A stretch of DNA of 60,333 nt from Actinomycetota bacterium. Lineage in GTDB: Bacteria; Actinomycetota; Geothermincolia; Geothermincolales; RBG-13-55-18. Where the stretch lies: the NCBI GenBank assembly GCA_013178005.1, contig JABLXL010000028.1, positions 2,501-62,833 on the forward strand. Direction: 5' to 3'. Every line of letters starts with the position of its first letter. The stretch's first letter is position 1. Position numbers and translations under genes: made by a program. Under the pieces are notes generated by a model that was not told where the DNA came from, did no database searches, and was given only the letters and a program-made list of their open reading frames with translations. Positions 15,734 to 23,899 of this stretch are shown piece by piece.

Positions 15734-17254
15734 TTGAAGATACTGTTCGTTTACCCGGATTATAAGGTGAACCTGGACCCCCGGGACGGGCGCATGCTGG
15801 GGGTGGAGGAAGGCGGCTGGTACATGGAGGGCGTGGCAAGCCTGTCCGCCGTCCTCAAGCAAGCCGGGCACGAAGTCTCCCTCTACCACCTCACTTCCCC
15901 GGCCGGGAGGGAGGAGTTCCAGGGAGAGCTGCGCCGGCAGGCGCCCGACCTCATGGGCTTCGTGACCATGACCCGGGAGTACCCTCAAGTCAAGGAGTAC
16001 GTGTTATGGGCGAAGGATGCCGTCGAGTCGCCGGTTATATGCGGCAGCTATCATCCCACCACCCTGCCGGAAGAGGTGATCGCCACCGAAGGGGTGGACA
16101 TGCTCTGCAGGGGAGAGGGAGAGGCGGCGATGCTGGAATTGGTGGGAAAAATGGACGTGGGGGAGGACTACCGCGATGTTGAGAGCATCTGGGTGCGCGA
16201 CGGTGACGCCGTGCGCCGCAACCCCGTGAGGCCGCTCATCGAGGACATTGACACGCTCCCCCTCCCCGATTTCGGCATCTTCGATTTTCGCAAGCTGCTG
16301 TCGACGCGGATCAACACCGGGGTGGTCATCCTCTCACGCGGCTGCCCCTATAGCTGCACCTACTGTTCCAACAAGAGGATGCGCGACATCTATCCAAATA
16401 AGAGCCGTTATTCCCGCTTTCATAGCCCCGAGTACAGCATCGAGTACCTCAAGAAGCTGCTCGCCACCTATCCTAGCATCGAGTACCTGAACTTCCGCGA
16501 CGACATCCTTCCCTGGAAGGGCGGGTGGCTGGAGCGCTTCACCGAGCTCTACCGGAGGGAGATAGGCCTTCCCTTCATCTGCAACTACCGCGCCAACCTG
16601 GTCACCCCGGAGATCGTGCGTATGTTGCGCGACGCGGGTTGCTACCAGATGTTCTTCGGGGTGGAGAGCGGAAACGACTACATACGCAACCAGGTGCTCA
16701 ACCGCCACATGAGCCGGGAGAAGATCGAGCAGGCCTTCGACGCCTGCCGGGAGGTGGGCATCAAGACCGTCGCCTACAACATGGTGGGGTTGCCCTACGA
16801 GGACAAATCAAGGGTCCTGGATACCATCAAGCTCAACGCCCGTATCCGCGCCGACCATTCCTTGAGCCCGGTATATTACCCGTATCCCGACACGCCCCTC
16901 TTCGAGACCGCGGTGCGCGAGGGATGGGTGCCGGCCGTGTATGACTACCGTGAGGACCGCTACGTTGACCAGCCCACCCTCCCTCGCGAGCAGCTCTACT
17001 TCGCCCGCTACTATTTCCGGACTTTCGTGAGGATCTATCGTGGGTTGGAACGGCTTCCCGCTCCGTTAAGGGAGAGGCTTGAATGGGTGGTCGACAAGTG
17101 TTTCGTGAGCCCGCGCCTTCCCCACCAAGCACTGGTCAAGGCGGCGAGGGGGAGCGAGGCGGCGCGAGACGGGACTAAGGAGTTCATGCGGAAGCGCTTC
17201 CCGCGCCTGTATCTTTGGGTAAGGGACCGCGTGCGGGGAGTGAGAAGGGGATGA
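15734..17254 (+). CDS. B12-binding-type radical SAM protein
   Basis: 506 residues. An N-terminal cobalamin-domain-like fold (KILFVYPDYK ... GVASLSAVLKQAGHEVSLYH, with GSYHPTTLPEE in place of DxHxxG) is followed by the radical SAM core with C204, C208, C211 in SRGCPYSCTYCSNKRM. SAM-binding elements include the acidic FRDDILPWKGGW and GVESGNDYIRNQVL. This is the BchE-like class used for methylations and rearrangements of lipids, antibiotics or pigments. The substrate is unknown. TTG start 7 nt after GAGGAGG; the frame extends upstream through the promoter only. No partner gene shares its operon. It is a different subfamily from the radical SAM protein at 5678-7396. Confidence 0.85.
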   Translation: MKILFVYPDYKVNLDPRDGRMLGVEEGGWYMEGVASLSAVLKQAGHEVSLYHLTSPAGREEFQGELRRQAPDLMGFVTMTREYPQVKEYVLWAKDAVESPVICGSYHPTTLPEEVIATEGVDMLCRGEGEAAMLELVGKMDVGEDYRDVESIWVRDGDAVRRNPVRPLIEDIDTLPLPDFGIFDFRKLLSTRINTGVVILSRGCPYSCTYCSNKRMRDIYPNKSRYSRFHSPEYSIEYLKKLLATYPSIEYLNFRDDILPWKGGWLERFTELYRREIGLPFICNYRANLVTPEIVRMLRDAGCYQMFFGVESGNDYIRNQVLNRHMSREKIEQAFDACREVGIKTVAYNMVGLPYEDKSRVLDTIKLNARIRADHSLSPVYYPYPDTPLFETAVREGWVPAVYDYREDRYVDQPTLPREQLYFARYYFRTFVRIYRGLERLPAPLRERLEWVVDKCFVSPRLPHQALVKAARGSEAARDGTKEFMRKRFPRLYLWVRDRVRGVRRG

Positions 17255-17346
17255 AGGAGGCGTGCCTCATGCCAGCAGGACGTGAAGCGCGCCCGTGGCG
17301 GCGGCCTTGACCTGGTCGAGGCTGCCGGGAGTGAAGAAGGCGAGCG

Positions 17347-18474
17347 ATGCCGGATTGCGTCAGCTGCGGAAGACAGATCCCTCCCGGGAAGCTCTTCTGC
17401 GACGAATGCTACCTGAGGATGAAGGGCAGGATGGGCCCGAAGAAAGGGCGCGACCCGTCCCGGAAGTCGGAGGCACACGCGACCTCACGCCAAGCCCCGG
17501 CCGCGACGCGCGCTGACGGGACAGAGCCCCCTCAGACCGTCGTCGCCCTTGAGGGCGACCGGGCCGCGCAAGGCGGTGGCGCGAGGGCAGGCCTCACCCC
17601 GGCTTCGCAGAAAAAGGTCGTCTCCATGAGGCCGCGGATCGAGAAATCGGCGAAGGAGAAAGCAAAGAGCGCAAAGAAATTCACCATAACCATCACCTTC
17701 AGCGAAAAGACCTATGAGCGCCTGGCGAGGGCGAGGGCCAGGTTGAAGCGCGGGGAAGGGAAGAAGGCAAAGGAAGCCGCCGTGGAGGCCGTTCCAGCCG
17801 GAACGCCGGCGGCGCCCCGGAAGAGGAGGAAAAGGAGGGGCCCCTACGGCAGGCCGTTGCTGCGGGCGGTGGAAAACTCTGGGAAACACGAGCCCGAGGC
17901 GAGAAAGGGGTTGATAGGGGTGTTGCTCCATCGCCGGCGTGCCTGGGACAGGGGGGATTACTTTTCCGCCGTCGCCGCCACCTGTGGAACGGCGATGATC
18001 CTGGCCTTTTCCTTTCTGGCGTGGGTGAAGCTGAGCTGGGTCTCGCAGGGTGGGTCCTCCCTGCTGACGGTGGGGGTGAAGGGCACGGAACTGGGAGCGC
18101 CCGTGTACGTGATCATGGCGCTTGCCGCCCTCGCCTGGAGCTACATGGTGGCGACGGCGCTATTGGGAGGGGAGAGGTTGAAGATGGATTTTGGGGTGGT
18201 GCTCCTGCTGGCCGGGCTGGTGATCATCCCCCTTATCTTCGTGGCGCTGTCAGACAACAAGGAGGTCTACGACGCCGCCATGCGCATCCTGGGCAGGAAG
18301 GGTACCTTCATACCCATCGAGGCCACCGGGTACGAGAGGAATACCTCATGGCCCGCCTATCTCATGGTCCTGTCCGGGCTCGCTCTCTCCTTCTCGGGGC
18401 TGACGAGGCTCTCGGAGCGCCGGACGGTTGCGGTGCCGAGGGAAAAACCGGAAAGGGACAGGGGAGCTTCGTGA
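17347..18474 (+). CDS. Zinc-ribbon membrane protein of unknown function
   Basis: 375 residues. The N-terminus has an MPDCVSCGRQIPPGKLFCDEC zinc ribbon (CxxC-x11-CxxC). A basic, low-complexity linker of about 170 residues follows (Lys/Arg/Ala-rich, including KKFTITITFSEKTYERL). The C-terminal half has four to five hydrophobic helices (AATCGTAMILAFSFLAWV, VYVIMALAALAWSYMVATAL, FGVVLLLAGLVIIPLIFVAL and a last one near YLMVLSGLALSFSG). The design resembles zinc-ribbon plus membrane proteins common in Actinobacteria, with no named function. ATG start with GAAGG upstream. Its stop overlaps the start of the TPR gene. Confidence 0.7.
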   Translation: MPDCVSCGRQIPPGKLFCDECYLRMKGRMGPKKGRDPSRKSEAHATSRQAPAATRADGTEPPQTVVALEGDRAAQGGGARAGLTPASQKKVVSMRPRIEKSAKEKAKSAKKFTITITFSEKTYERLARARARLKRGEGKKAKEAAVEAVPAGTPAAPRKRRKRRGPYGRPLLRAVENSGKHEPEARKGLIGVLLHRRRAWDRGDYFSAVAATCGTAMILAFSFLAWVKLSWVSQGGSSLLTVGVKGTELGAPVYVIMALAALAWSYMVATALLGGERLKMDFGVVLLLAGLVIIPLIFVALSDNKEVYDAAMRILGRKGTFIPIEATGYERNTSWPAYLMVLSGLALSFSGLTRLSERRTVAVPREKPERDRGAS

Positions 18475-18866
18475 TGGAAGACGCGTACCGGTTGCTGTCC
18501 GAGGCGAGGGTGCTGCTGGACGAGCGAAAGCACCTGGCCGCCGCCGCCTTGCTGGAAAGGGCGAAGACACTCGAGCCGGGGCGCGGCTCCATAGTGGAGG
18601 CGCTGGGCATCGCCTACTACAACAGCGGGCGCCACGAATTGGCGATGCGGGAGTTCGAGGAGGCCTTGGAGATCGACCCCACCAACCATTTCGCGCGCTA
18701 CGGACTAAGCCGCTGCCTGCGCAGCGCAGGACGGCTGGAGCATGCCATCGGCCAGGTCAAGCTGGCCCTGGCCATGGCTCCCGAGGTGGAGATGTATGGA
18801 AACGCGCTCAAGCGCTACCGGAGCGAGCTGGGTTCGGGCGATTCCGGGCGGGGAAGCGAGGCCTGA
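18474..18866 (+). CDS. Small tetratricopeptide-repeat protein
   Basis: 130 residues with three TPR-like units (YRLLSEARVLLDERKHLAAA, ALGIAYYNSGRHELAMREFE, GLSRCLRSAGRLEHAIGQVK). It has no signal or other domain and is likely a protein-interaction adaptor. The ATG overlaps the stop of the zinc-ribbon membrane gene (TGATG), indicating coupled translation, and the HAD phosphatase starts 6 bp after its stop. Confidence 0.75.
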   Translation: MEDAYRLLSEARVLLDERKHLAAAALLERAKTLEPGRGSIVEALGIAYYNSGRHELAMREFEEALEIDPTNHFARYGLSRCLRSAGRLEHAIGQVKLALAMAPEVEMYGNALKRYRSELGSGDSGRGSEA

Positions 18867-18872
18867 GGCGGC

Positions 18873-19661
18873 ATGGCGAGGATCGACCCCTACCAGGCCC
18901 TGTTCATGGACATGGACGGCGTTATATACCTCGACCGGGAGCCCATCCCCGGCGCCGTGGAGTTCGTGAATGCCGCACGCGCCGCGGGCAAGCGCCTGCT
19001 TTTTCTCACCAATAACTCCAGGCTCTCGCGCCGCCAGTACCGCGATAAGCTGTCTGGAATGGGAGTGAAGGTGACCGAGGAGGAGATCCTTACCTCGGCC
19101 ACGGCCACGGCGGATTTCATCGCGGAAAACTACGACACGGAAGGGAAGAGCGTCTACGTCATCGGGGGTTGGGGGCTGGAGGAGGAACTGGGGCGGACCG
19201 GTCTTGCCTTGCTGGAAGGAGAGGAGGGTAGGAAGGCGGACTTCGTGGTGGTCGGTTGGGACACGGAACTCACCTACGACAAGCTGCGCATAGCTTGCCT
19301 CGCCCTGTATGGAGGCGCCGTCTTCGTGGGCACAAACGCAGACGCTACTTTTCCCGCGCCGGATGGGCTCTGGCCGGGTGCGGGGTCCATCCTGGCGGCG
19401 CTGGAGAAGGCGGCGGGCCGGGAGGCGCTGGTGGTGGGAAAGCCCAATCCCTACATGCTTGAGATGGCCTTGGGCAGGGCGGGAAGCCGGGCGGACGCCA
19501 CCTTGATGATCGGGGACCGCCTTGAGACGGACGTGCTGGGAGGTTGGAGGGCGGGACTCGATACCTGCCTGGTGCTCACGGGCGTGGCTCGCAGGGAGGA
19601 CCTGGAAGGTTTCAGCCCGCGCCCGGACATGGTGGTCGATAGCCTGCGGGAGCTGTTGTGA
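18873..19661 (+). CDS. HAD-IIA (NagD-like) phosphatase
   Basis: 262 residues. Motif I DMDGVIYLD, motif II FLTNNSRLSRRQY, motif III in VVGKPNPYM and motif IV MIGDRLETDVLGG, with the large C2 cap between motifs II and III, define the NagD/4-nitrophenylphosphatase group of HAD hydrolases. They dephosphorylate small metabolites such as nucleotides, sugar phosphates and phosphoglycolate. The specific substrate cannot be assigned. ATG start; its TGA overlaps the GTG of the methyltransferase gene (GTGA). Confidence 0.88.
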   Translation: MARIDPYQALFMDMDGVIYLDREPIPGAVEFVNAARAAGKRLLFLTNNSRLSRRQYRDKLSGMGVKVTEEEILTSATATADFIAENYDTEGKSVYVIGGWGLEEELGRTGLALLEGEEGRKADFVVVGWDTELTYDKLRIACLALYGGAVFVGTNADATFPAPDGLWPGAGSILAALEKAAGREALVVGKPNPYMLEMALGRAGSRADATLMIGDRLETDVLGGWRAGLDTCLVLTGVARREDLEGFSPRPDMVVDSLRELL

Positions 19662-20380
19662 GGGGAACAGGGCCAAAGGAATGGACGGAGGAGCTTTTCC
19701 GCAGGTGGGTGCCGTCTGGACCGGACGCCCACACCACCTACCTGCACCTCGCGCGGCTTCACTGTCCCCCCGGGGGTCGGGTGGCGGATCTGGGTTGCGG
19801 GGAGGAGGACTTCCTGTTCTGCCTAAAGGACCTTGCGGGCGAAATCGTGGGCGTGGATGCGAGGCCGGCGGGAGGGCGCTATGGACGATATATCCAGGCG
19901 GACCTGGAGGGTGAGCTTCCCCTGGAGCCGGGAAGTGTGGATCTGGCGGCGTGCAAGTTCGTCATAGAGCACCTGGAGGATCCGGGAAGATTCATGCGCA
20001 GAGCGCGGGAGGCGCTGGCCCCGGGAGGCGCGCTCCTCATCCTGACCGCCAACGTCCTCTACTATCCCTATGCGGCGAACCTCGTGCTGTCGAAGTTGCT
20101 TCCACAGGAGACGCGCATGCGCCTCGTGGGGCGCCTGAGCGGAAGGGACCGCGGTGAGATCTTCCCGGTCCGCTACCGGTGCAACACTCCCCGGGCCATG
20201 CACAAAGCTCTGGAAGGCGCGGGTTACGAGGTGCTTCATCTGCGCACCTATCCGGATTTTCTGGTAAGCGCCCTGAGCCGCCCCCTGGGGGCGCTCGCGG
20301 TGGCCTACGAGAAGGCCGTCTCTTGGTTAGGTCTCGAGGGCGCGGGAGGGTTCATGGTGGCGCTGGGACGCCGGGAGTGA
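19658..20380 (+). CDS. Class I SAM-dependent methyltransferase
   Basis: 240 residues. The SAM-binding motif I is RVADLGCGEEDFLFCL and motif II is IVGVDARPAGG. An acidic loop and the post-I segment (SVDLAACKFVIEHLEDPGRF, then REALAPGGALLILTAN) match Methyltransf_11/UbiE-like proteins. A C-terminal hydrophobic stretch (LVSALSRPLGALAVAYEKAV) may touch membrane or lipid. The substrate is unknown; such proteins often act on glycolipids or quinones. GTG start in a GTGA overlap with the HAD gene, so the two are coupled. Confidence 0.82.
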   Translation: MRGTGPKEWTEELFRRWVPSGPDAHTTYLHLARLHCPPGGRVADLGCGEEDFLFCLKDLAGEIVGVDARPAGGRYGRYIQADLEGELPLEPGSVDLAACKFVIEHLEDPGRFMRRAREALAPGGALLILTANVLYYPYAANLVLSKLLPQETRMRLVGRLSGRDRGEIFPVRYRCNTPRAMHKALEGAGYEVLHLRTYPDFLVSALSRPLGALAVAYEKAVSWLGLEGAGGFMVALGRRE

Positions 20381-20521
20381 GGGATAAGAAGAGACGATGT
20401 TGTTTTCCTCGACGTACACAGAGATATTTCCTGAGGGAGGAAAAGGGATTATGACTCCCTCCTCCATATGCGTCCATGAGCTCCGTTCGCCGCGGTCGGG
20501 CTCGAGGGAGGGGAAGGGCTA

Positions 20522-21307
20522 GTGCTGCCCCTCTTCGACCGCAATCCCGCCCGCAGGGTGCCAGTCGTGACCCTGACCATCATCTTCGCCAACTTCGCCG
20601 TGTTCCTGTTCATGCTCACCCTCTCGGCCTCGCGTTACGACGCCTTCATATATCGGTACTCCGTGGTTCCCTGGGAGATAGTCCACGCGGCTCCCTTGCC
20701 CTTCCCTGCGCTGGAGCAGATCTTCTCCGGACCGGTGCCGGACGTTTCCGGAAAGATCGTCTACCTCTCCCTCTTCACCTCCCTGTTCCTGCACGAGGGA
20801 TGGCTGCATATCCTGGGCAACATGCTTTTTCTCTGGGTGTTCGGCAACAACGTGGAGGACGTCATGGGCCACCTGGGTTTCGCGGCGTTTTACCTCTTCT
20901 GTGGTTTGTTTGGAACCCTTGTCCACGTGGCCGTATACCCCCAGAGCTTCAATCTCCTGTTGGGGGCGAGTGGCGCCATTTCCGGCGTGCTGGGGGCATA
21001 CCTGATCCTTTATCCCAGGGCTTGGATATTCACCTGGGTGATCATCTTCATCATCCCCGTGCCCGCCTTCCTGGTCATAGGCGTCTGGATAGTCCTGCAG
21101 GTGGCGCAGGGCTTGACCTCGGTTGGGATGGGCGCCGGAGGCACGGCCTGGTTCGCGCACTTGGGCGGGGTGGCCATGGGGTTGATAGTGACCGCTGCGT
21201 TTTACCCCCTGCTGCGCCGGAGGAGGGATGCACTTGCCCTATCGGCGGAGGAACACTGGTGGAGGCGGGGTGGTCCGACCGGGGGCGGGGAAGGAGACCT
21301 TTTCTAG
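20522..21307 (+). CDS. Rhomboid-family intramembrane serine protease
   Basis: 261 residues with six or seven hydrophobic helices. Catalytic elements are visible: the HEGWLHILGNMLFLWVFG region with the conserved His/Asn of helix 2, the nucleophile in LLGASGAISGVLGAY (GxSG), and the catalytic His in FAHLGGVAMG. The protein should cleave transmembrane substrates in the plane of the membrane. GTG start with GGGAGGGGAAGGG upstream. It converges on the M23 peptidase gene, and a GGCCCCG/CGGGGCC hairpin lies 23 bp after the stop. Confidence 0.9.
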   Translation: MLPLFDRNPARRVPVVTLTIIFANFAVFLFMLTLSASRYDAFIYRYSVVPWEIVHAAPLPFPALEQIFSGPVPDVSGKIVYLSLFTSLFLHEGWLHILGNMLFLWVFGNNVEDVMGHLGFAAFYLFCGLFGTLVHVAVYPQSFNLLLGASGAISGVLGAYLILYPRAWIFTWVIIFIIPVPAFLVIGVWIVLQVAQGLTSVGMGAGGTAWFAHLGGVAMGLIVTAAFYPLLRRRRDALALSAEEHWWRRGGPTGGGEGDLF

Positions 21308-21330
21308 CTCTTGCCGGTCAGTCTGGGGTT

Positions 21331-21350
21331 GGCCCCGTGCCAGCGGGGCC
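21331..21350. terminator. Candidate hairpin between convergent rhomboid and M23 genes
   Basis: GGCCCCG, a 6-nt loop, then CGGGGCC. There is no T-run, so intrinsic termination is uncertain, but the position between two converging genes fits. Confidence 0.35.
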
Positions 21351-21498
21351 GGACGGGTACTCACTTGAGAAACGCGTAAAAACATCTCATGTGCGTCCTA
21401 GGCAAGAGGGCGAAATTCAACCGATGCCGTCGCTATGCCACGCGACTGGTTAAAGGGTCTTATGCACGTCCCCGGCGATGGCACGGGAAGGCGCATGG

Positions 21499-22548
21499 CT
21501 ATTTGTCCGCAGCGAGGAGGATGGGGTAGGGGTTAATGGCCGCTCCGCCGCCGGGGTGGATCTCGAAATGCAGGTGTGGAGGCCCACCCACGGCATTGCC
21601 GGTGTCTCCCACGTAGCCGATCACCGTGCCGGCGGCCACGTGTCCCGTGGCCCCGAAGCGTTGCAGGTGCATGTAGTAATAGACGTTGCCGTCATCACCC
21701 GCCAGGCGCACATATAGGCCTGCGTTCTTCCCCTCGCCCTGGTTGACGGTGCCCGAAACGCATGCCACACAGGGGGTGCCCATGGCCGCGAAGACGTCGC
21801 ATCCCTGGTGCAGGTGGCCGCGGCGGGGGGCGTGCCAGTCGTTGGTAAAGGAATGGGGGCCTTTTACGGGAAAGATGAAGTTGCCGATGGGAGTCATCCT
21901 GGGGGTCCCGCCGCCGCCCGACTGGGCGAGCAACTCAAGTATCTCCTTGTTGACCGCCTCGAGGTATTTCTGCTGTTCCTGGAGGGAGGCCTCCATGGCC
22001 TGGCGCTTGGCGTTCACCGACCCCACCAGCTGCATCTGGCGGGCCTCCTGCTCCTCGAGGGTCCTCTGTCGCTGTCCTATCTCGTCCCGCAGGCGCTTCA
22101 TCTCGCGGAAGATCTCGTTGTCGCGGCTGCCGATATAGGTGAAGAAGTCGTAGCGGGACAGGAGGTCGTCGAGGCTGGTAGCCTCGATGAGCACCTCAAG
22201 GGAGGTTATCTCCCCCGATTTATAAATGGAGCGCAGACGCTCGTTGAGGATGGTGCGCGCGCGCTTGTAATCGGCTTGGGCCTTCTCCAGCGCGAGCCGG
22301 TTCTCCTCCACCTGGGCGCGGATGAGCTCGTACTCGTTCACCGCCAGGGTGTATTCCTGGGCCAGCCGCTGGGACTCTGCCTTCATGCTCTCGATCTGGC
22401 GGCGCACGCGCTCCGCCTCCGCCTGCTTCTCCTCCAGGGTGGCCGCCCCGGCATGGAAGGGAATGGCGCACAGGACCATAAGGCAGATAACCGCCGAAAA
22501 GGCGACGCGCAAATTCCTGGATCTCGCGGACAAAGCGCCTCCTGTCAT
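21499..22548 (-). CDS. M23 (LytM-type) murein endopeptidase with coiled coil, EnvC-like
   Basis: 349 residues. A signal peptide (RVAFSAVICLMVLCAIPFHA, cleavage after HAGA) leads to a long coiled coil (about 40-210, Glu/Gln/Arg-rich). A LytM domain follows, with zinc ligands in RGHLHQGCDVFA and PPHLHFEI and the HLQRF catalytic-His loop, so the peptidase looks active, unlike many EnvC proteins. It acts on cell-wall peptides outside the membrane. Two starts fit: ATG at 22548, or the TTG at 22533 that follows AGGAGG. The open frame back to 22659 crosses probable promoter sequence. Convergent with the rhomboid gene. Confidence 0.87.
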   Translation of the reverse strand: MTGGALSARSRNLRVAFSAVICLMVLCAIPFHAGAATLEEKQAEAERVRRQIESMKAESQRLAQEYTLAVNEYELIRAQVEENRLALEKAQADYKRARTILNERLRSIYKSGEITSLEVLIEATSLDDLLSRYDFFTYIGSRDNEIFREMKRLRDEIGQRQRTLEEQEARQMQLVGSVNAKRQAMEASLQEQQKYLEAVNKEILELLAQSGGGGTPRMTPIGNFIFPVKGPHSFTNDWHAPRRGHLHQGCDVFAAMGTPCVACVSGTVNQGEGKNAGLYVRLAGDDGNVYYYMHLQRFGATGHVAAGTVIGYVGDTGNAVGGPPHLHFEIHPGGGAAINPYPILLAADK

Positions 22549-22987
22549 CCCTTTAAGCGGGAACCCCCGGCCCGCTTTCCACAGGGACAATATAACATAT
22601 CCCCGCACATCATATATTTCCGCCACGCCTCTAAGCGTCCCGTAAGACGCGGCGCCCATGCTTCACGGTTCCGGCGCGCATTCGCTATCTACGCTTACCA
22701 ACCGACGCGCTTCGCCCGAAATGCTCGGCGCAAGCCTCTTTGGACCGTCGCGTCGCGGCGTCTTGCCGCCCGTTTCGCCGCCCGATATCGGCCTATTACA
22801 TTATCGACGTCCCCGTGATTTAATATAACCATTGTTATTAGAGCATTTTATAGTTGATAATGTCAAATAAAGTTAACTATGGATACGAAAGGCGTAGCCC
22901 CGCTTCTGCTAAAATCGATGGCGTGGCCGGGCCGCGCATGGAGGCGGGCTACCTGGGCTTCGGCCCGTGGGACAAAGGGGCGTCGCG
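22549..22987. other. Divergent promoter region with an AT-rich island
   Basis: No gene. About 22815-22885 is strikingly AT-rich against its neighbours. It includes an ATAGTT ... AACTAT dyad (22850-22880) with an internal GTTAAC. The stretch probably holds the promoters of the divergent M23 and ABC operons. Confidence 0.5.
22832..22861 (+). promoter_or_regulatory. Candidate promoter of the second ABC exporter operon
   Basis: TTGTTA (22832-22837) and GATAAT (22856-22861) with an 18-bp spacer, 127 bp ahead of the GTG start. The AT-rich dyad 22850-22880 overlaps the -10 and start point and could be an operator. Confidence 0.4.
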
Positions 22988-23899
22988 GTGATATCCCTGC
23001 TCGGAGTGGATAAAGAATACGACGGGCTTCGCGCCCTTTCCGGGGTTAGCCTCTCCATCGAGGAGGGGGAGATTTTCGGGCTTATCGGGCCCAACGGAGC
23101 GGGCAAGACCACCCTCATCCGCATCCTTTCCGGGCGGATGGACCCGACACGGGGAGAGATATTATTCCAGGGCGAAAAGGTGGAAGCGAGGCACCCGGGC
23201 TACCGGTCGAGAATCGGCCTTGTCCCCCAGGACCCCGCCTGCTACGGACGCCTTACCGCGCGCGAGAACCTGGGATTGATGGCGAGGCTTTACGGGATGG
23301 GACGGGAGGAGGCCGTCCCTAGGGTGGAGGAACTGCTCTCGTGGTCCGGCCTCATGGAGCACGCCGACAGGCAGGCGCGCCATTTCTCCCGCGGCATGCT
23401 GCAGCGTCTCAGCCTGGCCATGGGCATGGTGCACTCGCCCCCCGTCATCTTCATGGACGAGCCCACCTCGGGGCTTGACCCCGAGGCCCGCAGTTCCCTC
23501 TGGGAGCTCATCTCCCGCCTCTCCGGGGAGGGGAAGACGGTCCTGGTCACCACCCACAACATGGAGGAAGCAGACCATATCTGCTCACGTATCGCCATCC
23601 TCGTGAAGGGCCGCGTCAGGGAGGTGGGGAGTCCGCGCGAGATAAAGGGACTGCTGGGCGCCGACCGGCTGGAGCTGCGCCTGGAGAACGGGGCCGAAGG
23701 CGCACTCTCCTCCGTGTGCGGCCGCCTGGGGCTGGCGTGGAGGAGAGAGGGAGACCTTTACGTGGTCACCGGAGAAAATATCCCCGGAAAGCTGCCCGAG
23801 GTCGCCTCGGGGCTGGCCGGCTCCCTGCGGGACCTGCACTACCGCGAGGTCACCCTGGAGGACGCCTTTCTCCGCTTTATGCGGGAGGTGGGGGAATGA
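22988..23899 (+). CDS. ABC transporter ATP-binding protein
   Basis: 303 residues. The Walker A is GLIGPNGAGKTTLIRIL (about residue 37), the signature is in HFSRGMLQRLSLAMGM, the Walker B is IFMDEPTSGLDPEA and the switch His is in LVTTHNMEEAD. A C-terminal domain of about 80 residues is typical of drug/lipid exporter ATPases (DrrA/CcmA type). Start chosen at the GTG at 22988, 6 nt after AAAGGGG; the frame is open seven codons further up to an ATG lacking a ribosome site. Its stop overlaps the permease ATG (ATGA), so the two are coupled. Confidence 0.9.
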   Translation: MISLLGVDKEYDGLRALSGVSLSIEEGEIFGLIGPNGAGKTTLIRILSGRMDPTRGEILFQGEKVEARHPGYRSRIGLVPQDPACYGRLTARENLGLMARLYGMGREEAVPRVEELLSWSGLMEHADRQARHFSRGMLQRLSLAMGMVHSPPVIFMDEPTSGLDPEARSSLWELISRLSGEGKTVLVTTHNMEEADHICSRIAILVKGRVREVGSPREIKGLLGADRLELRLENGAEGALSSVCGRLGLAWRREGDLYVVTGENIPGKLPEVASGLAGSLRDLHYREVTLEDAFLRFMREVGE

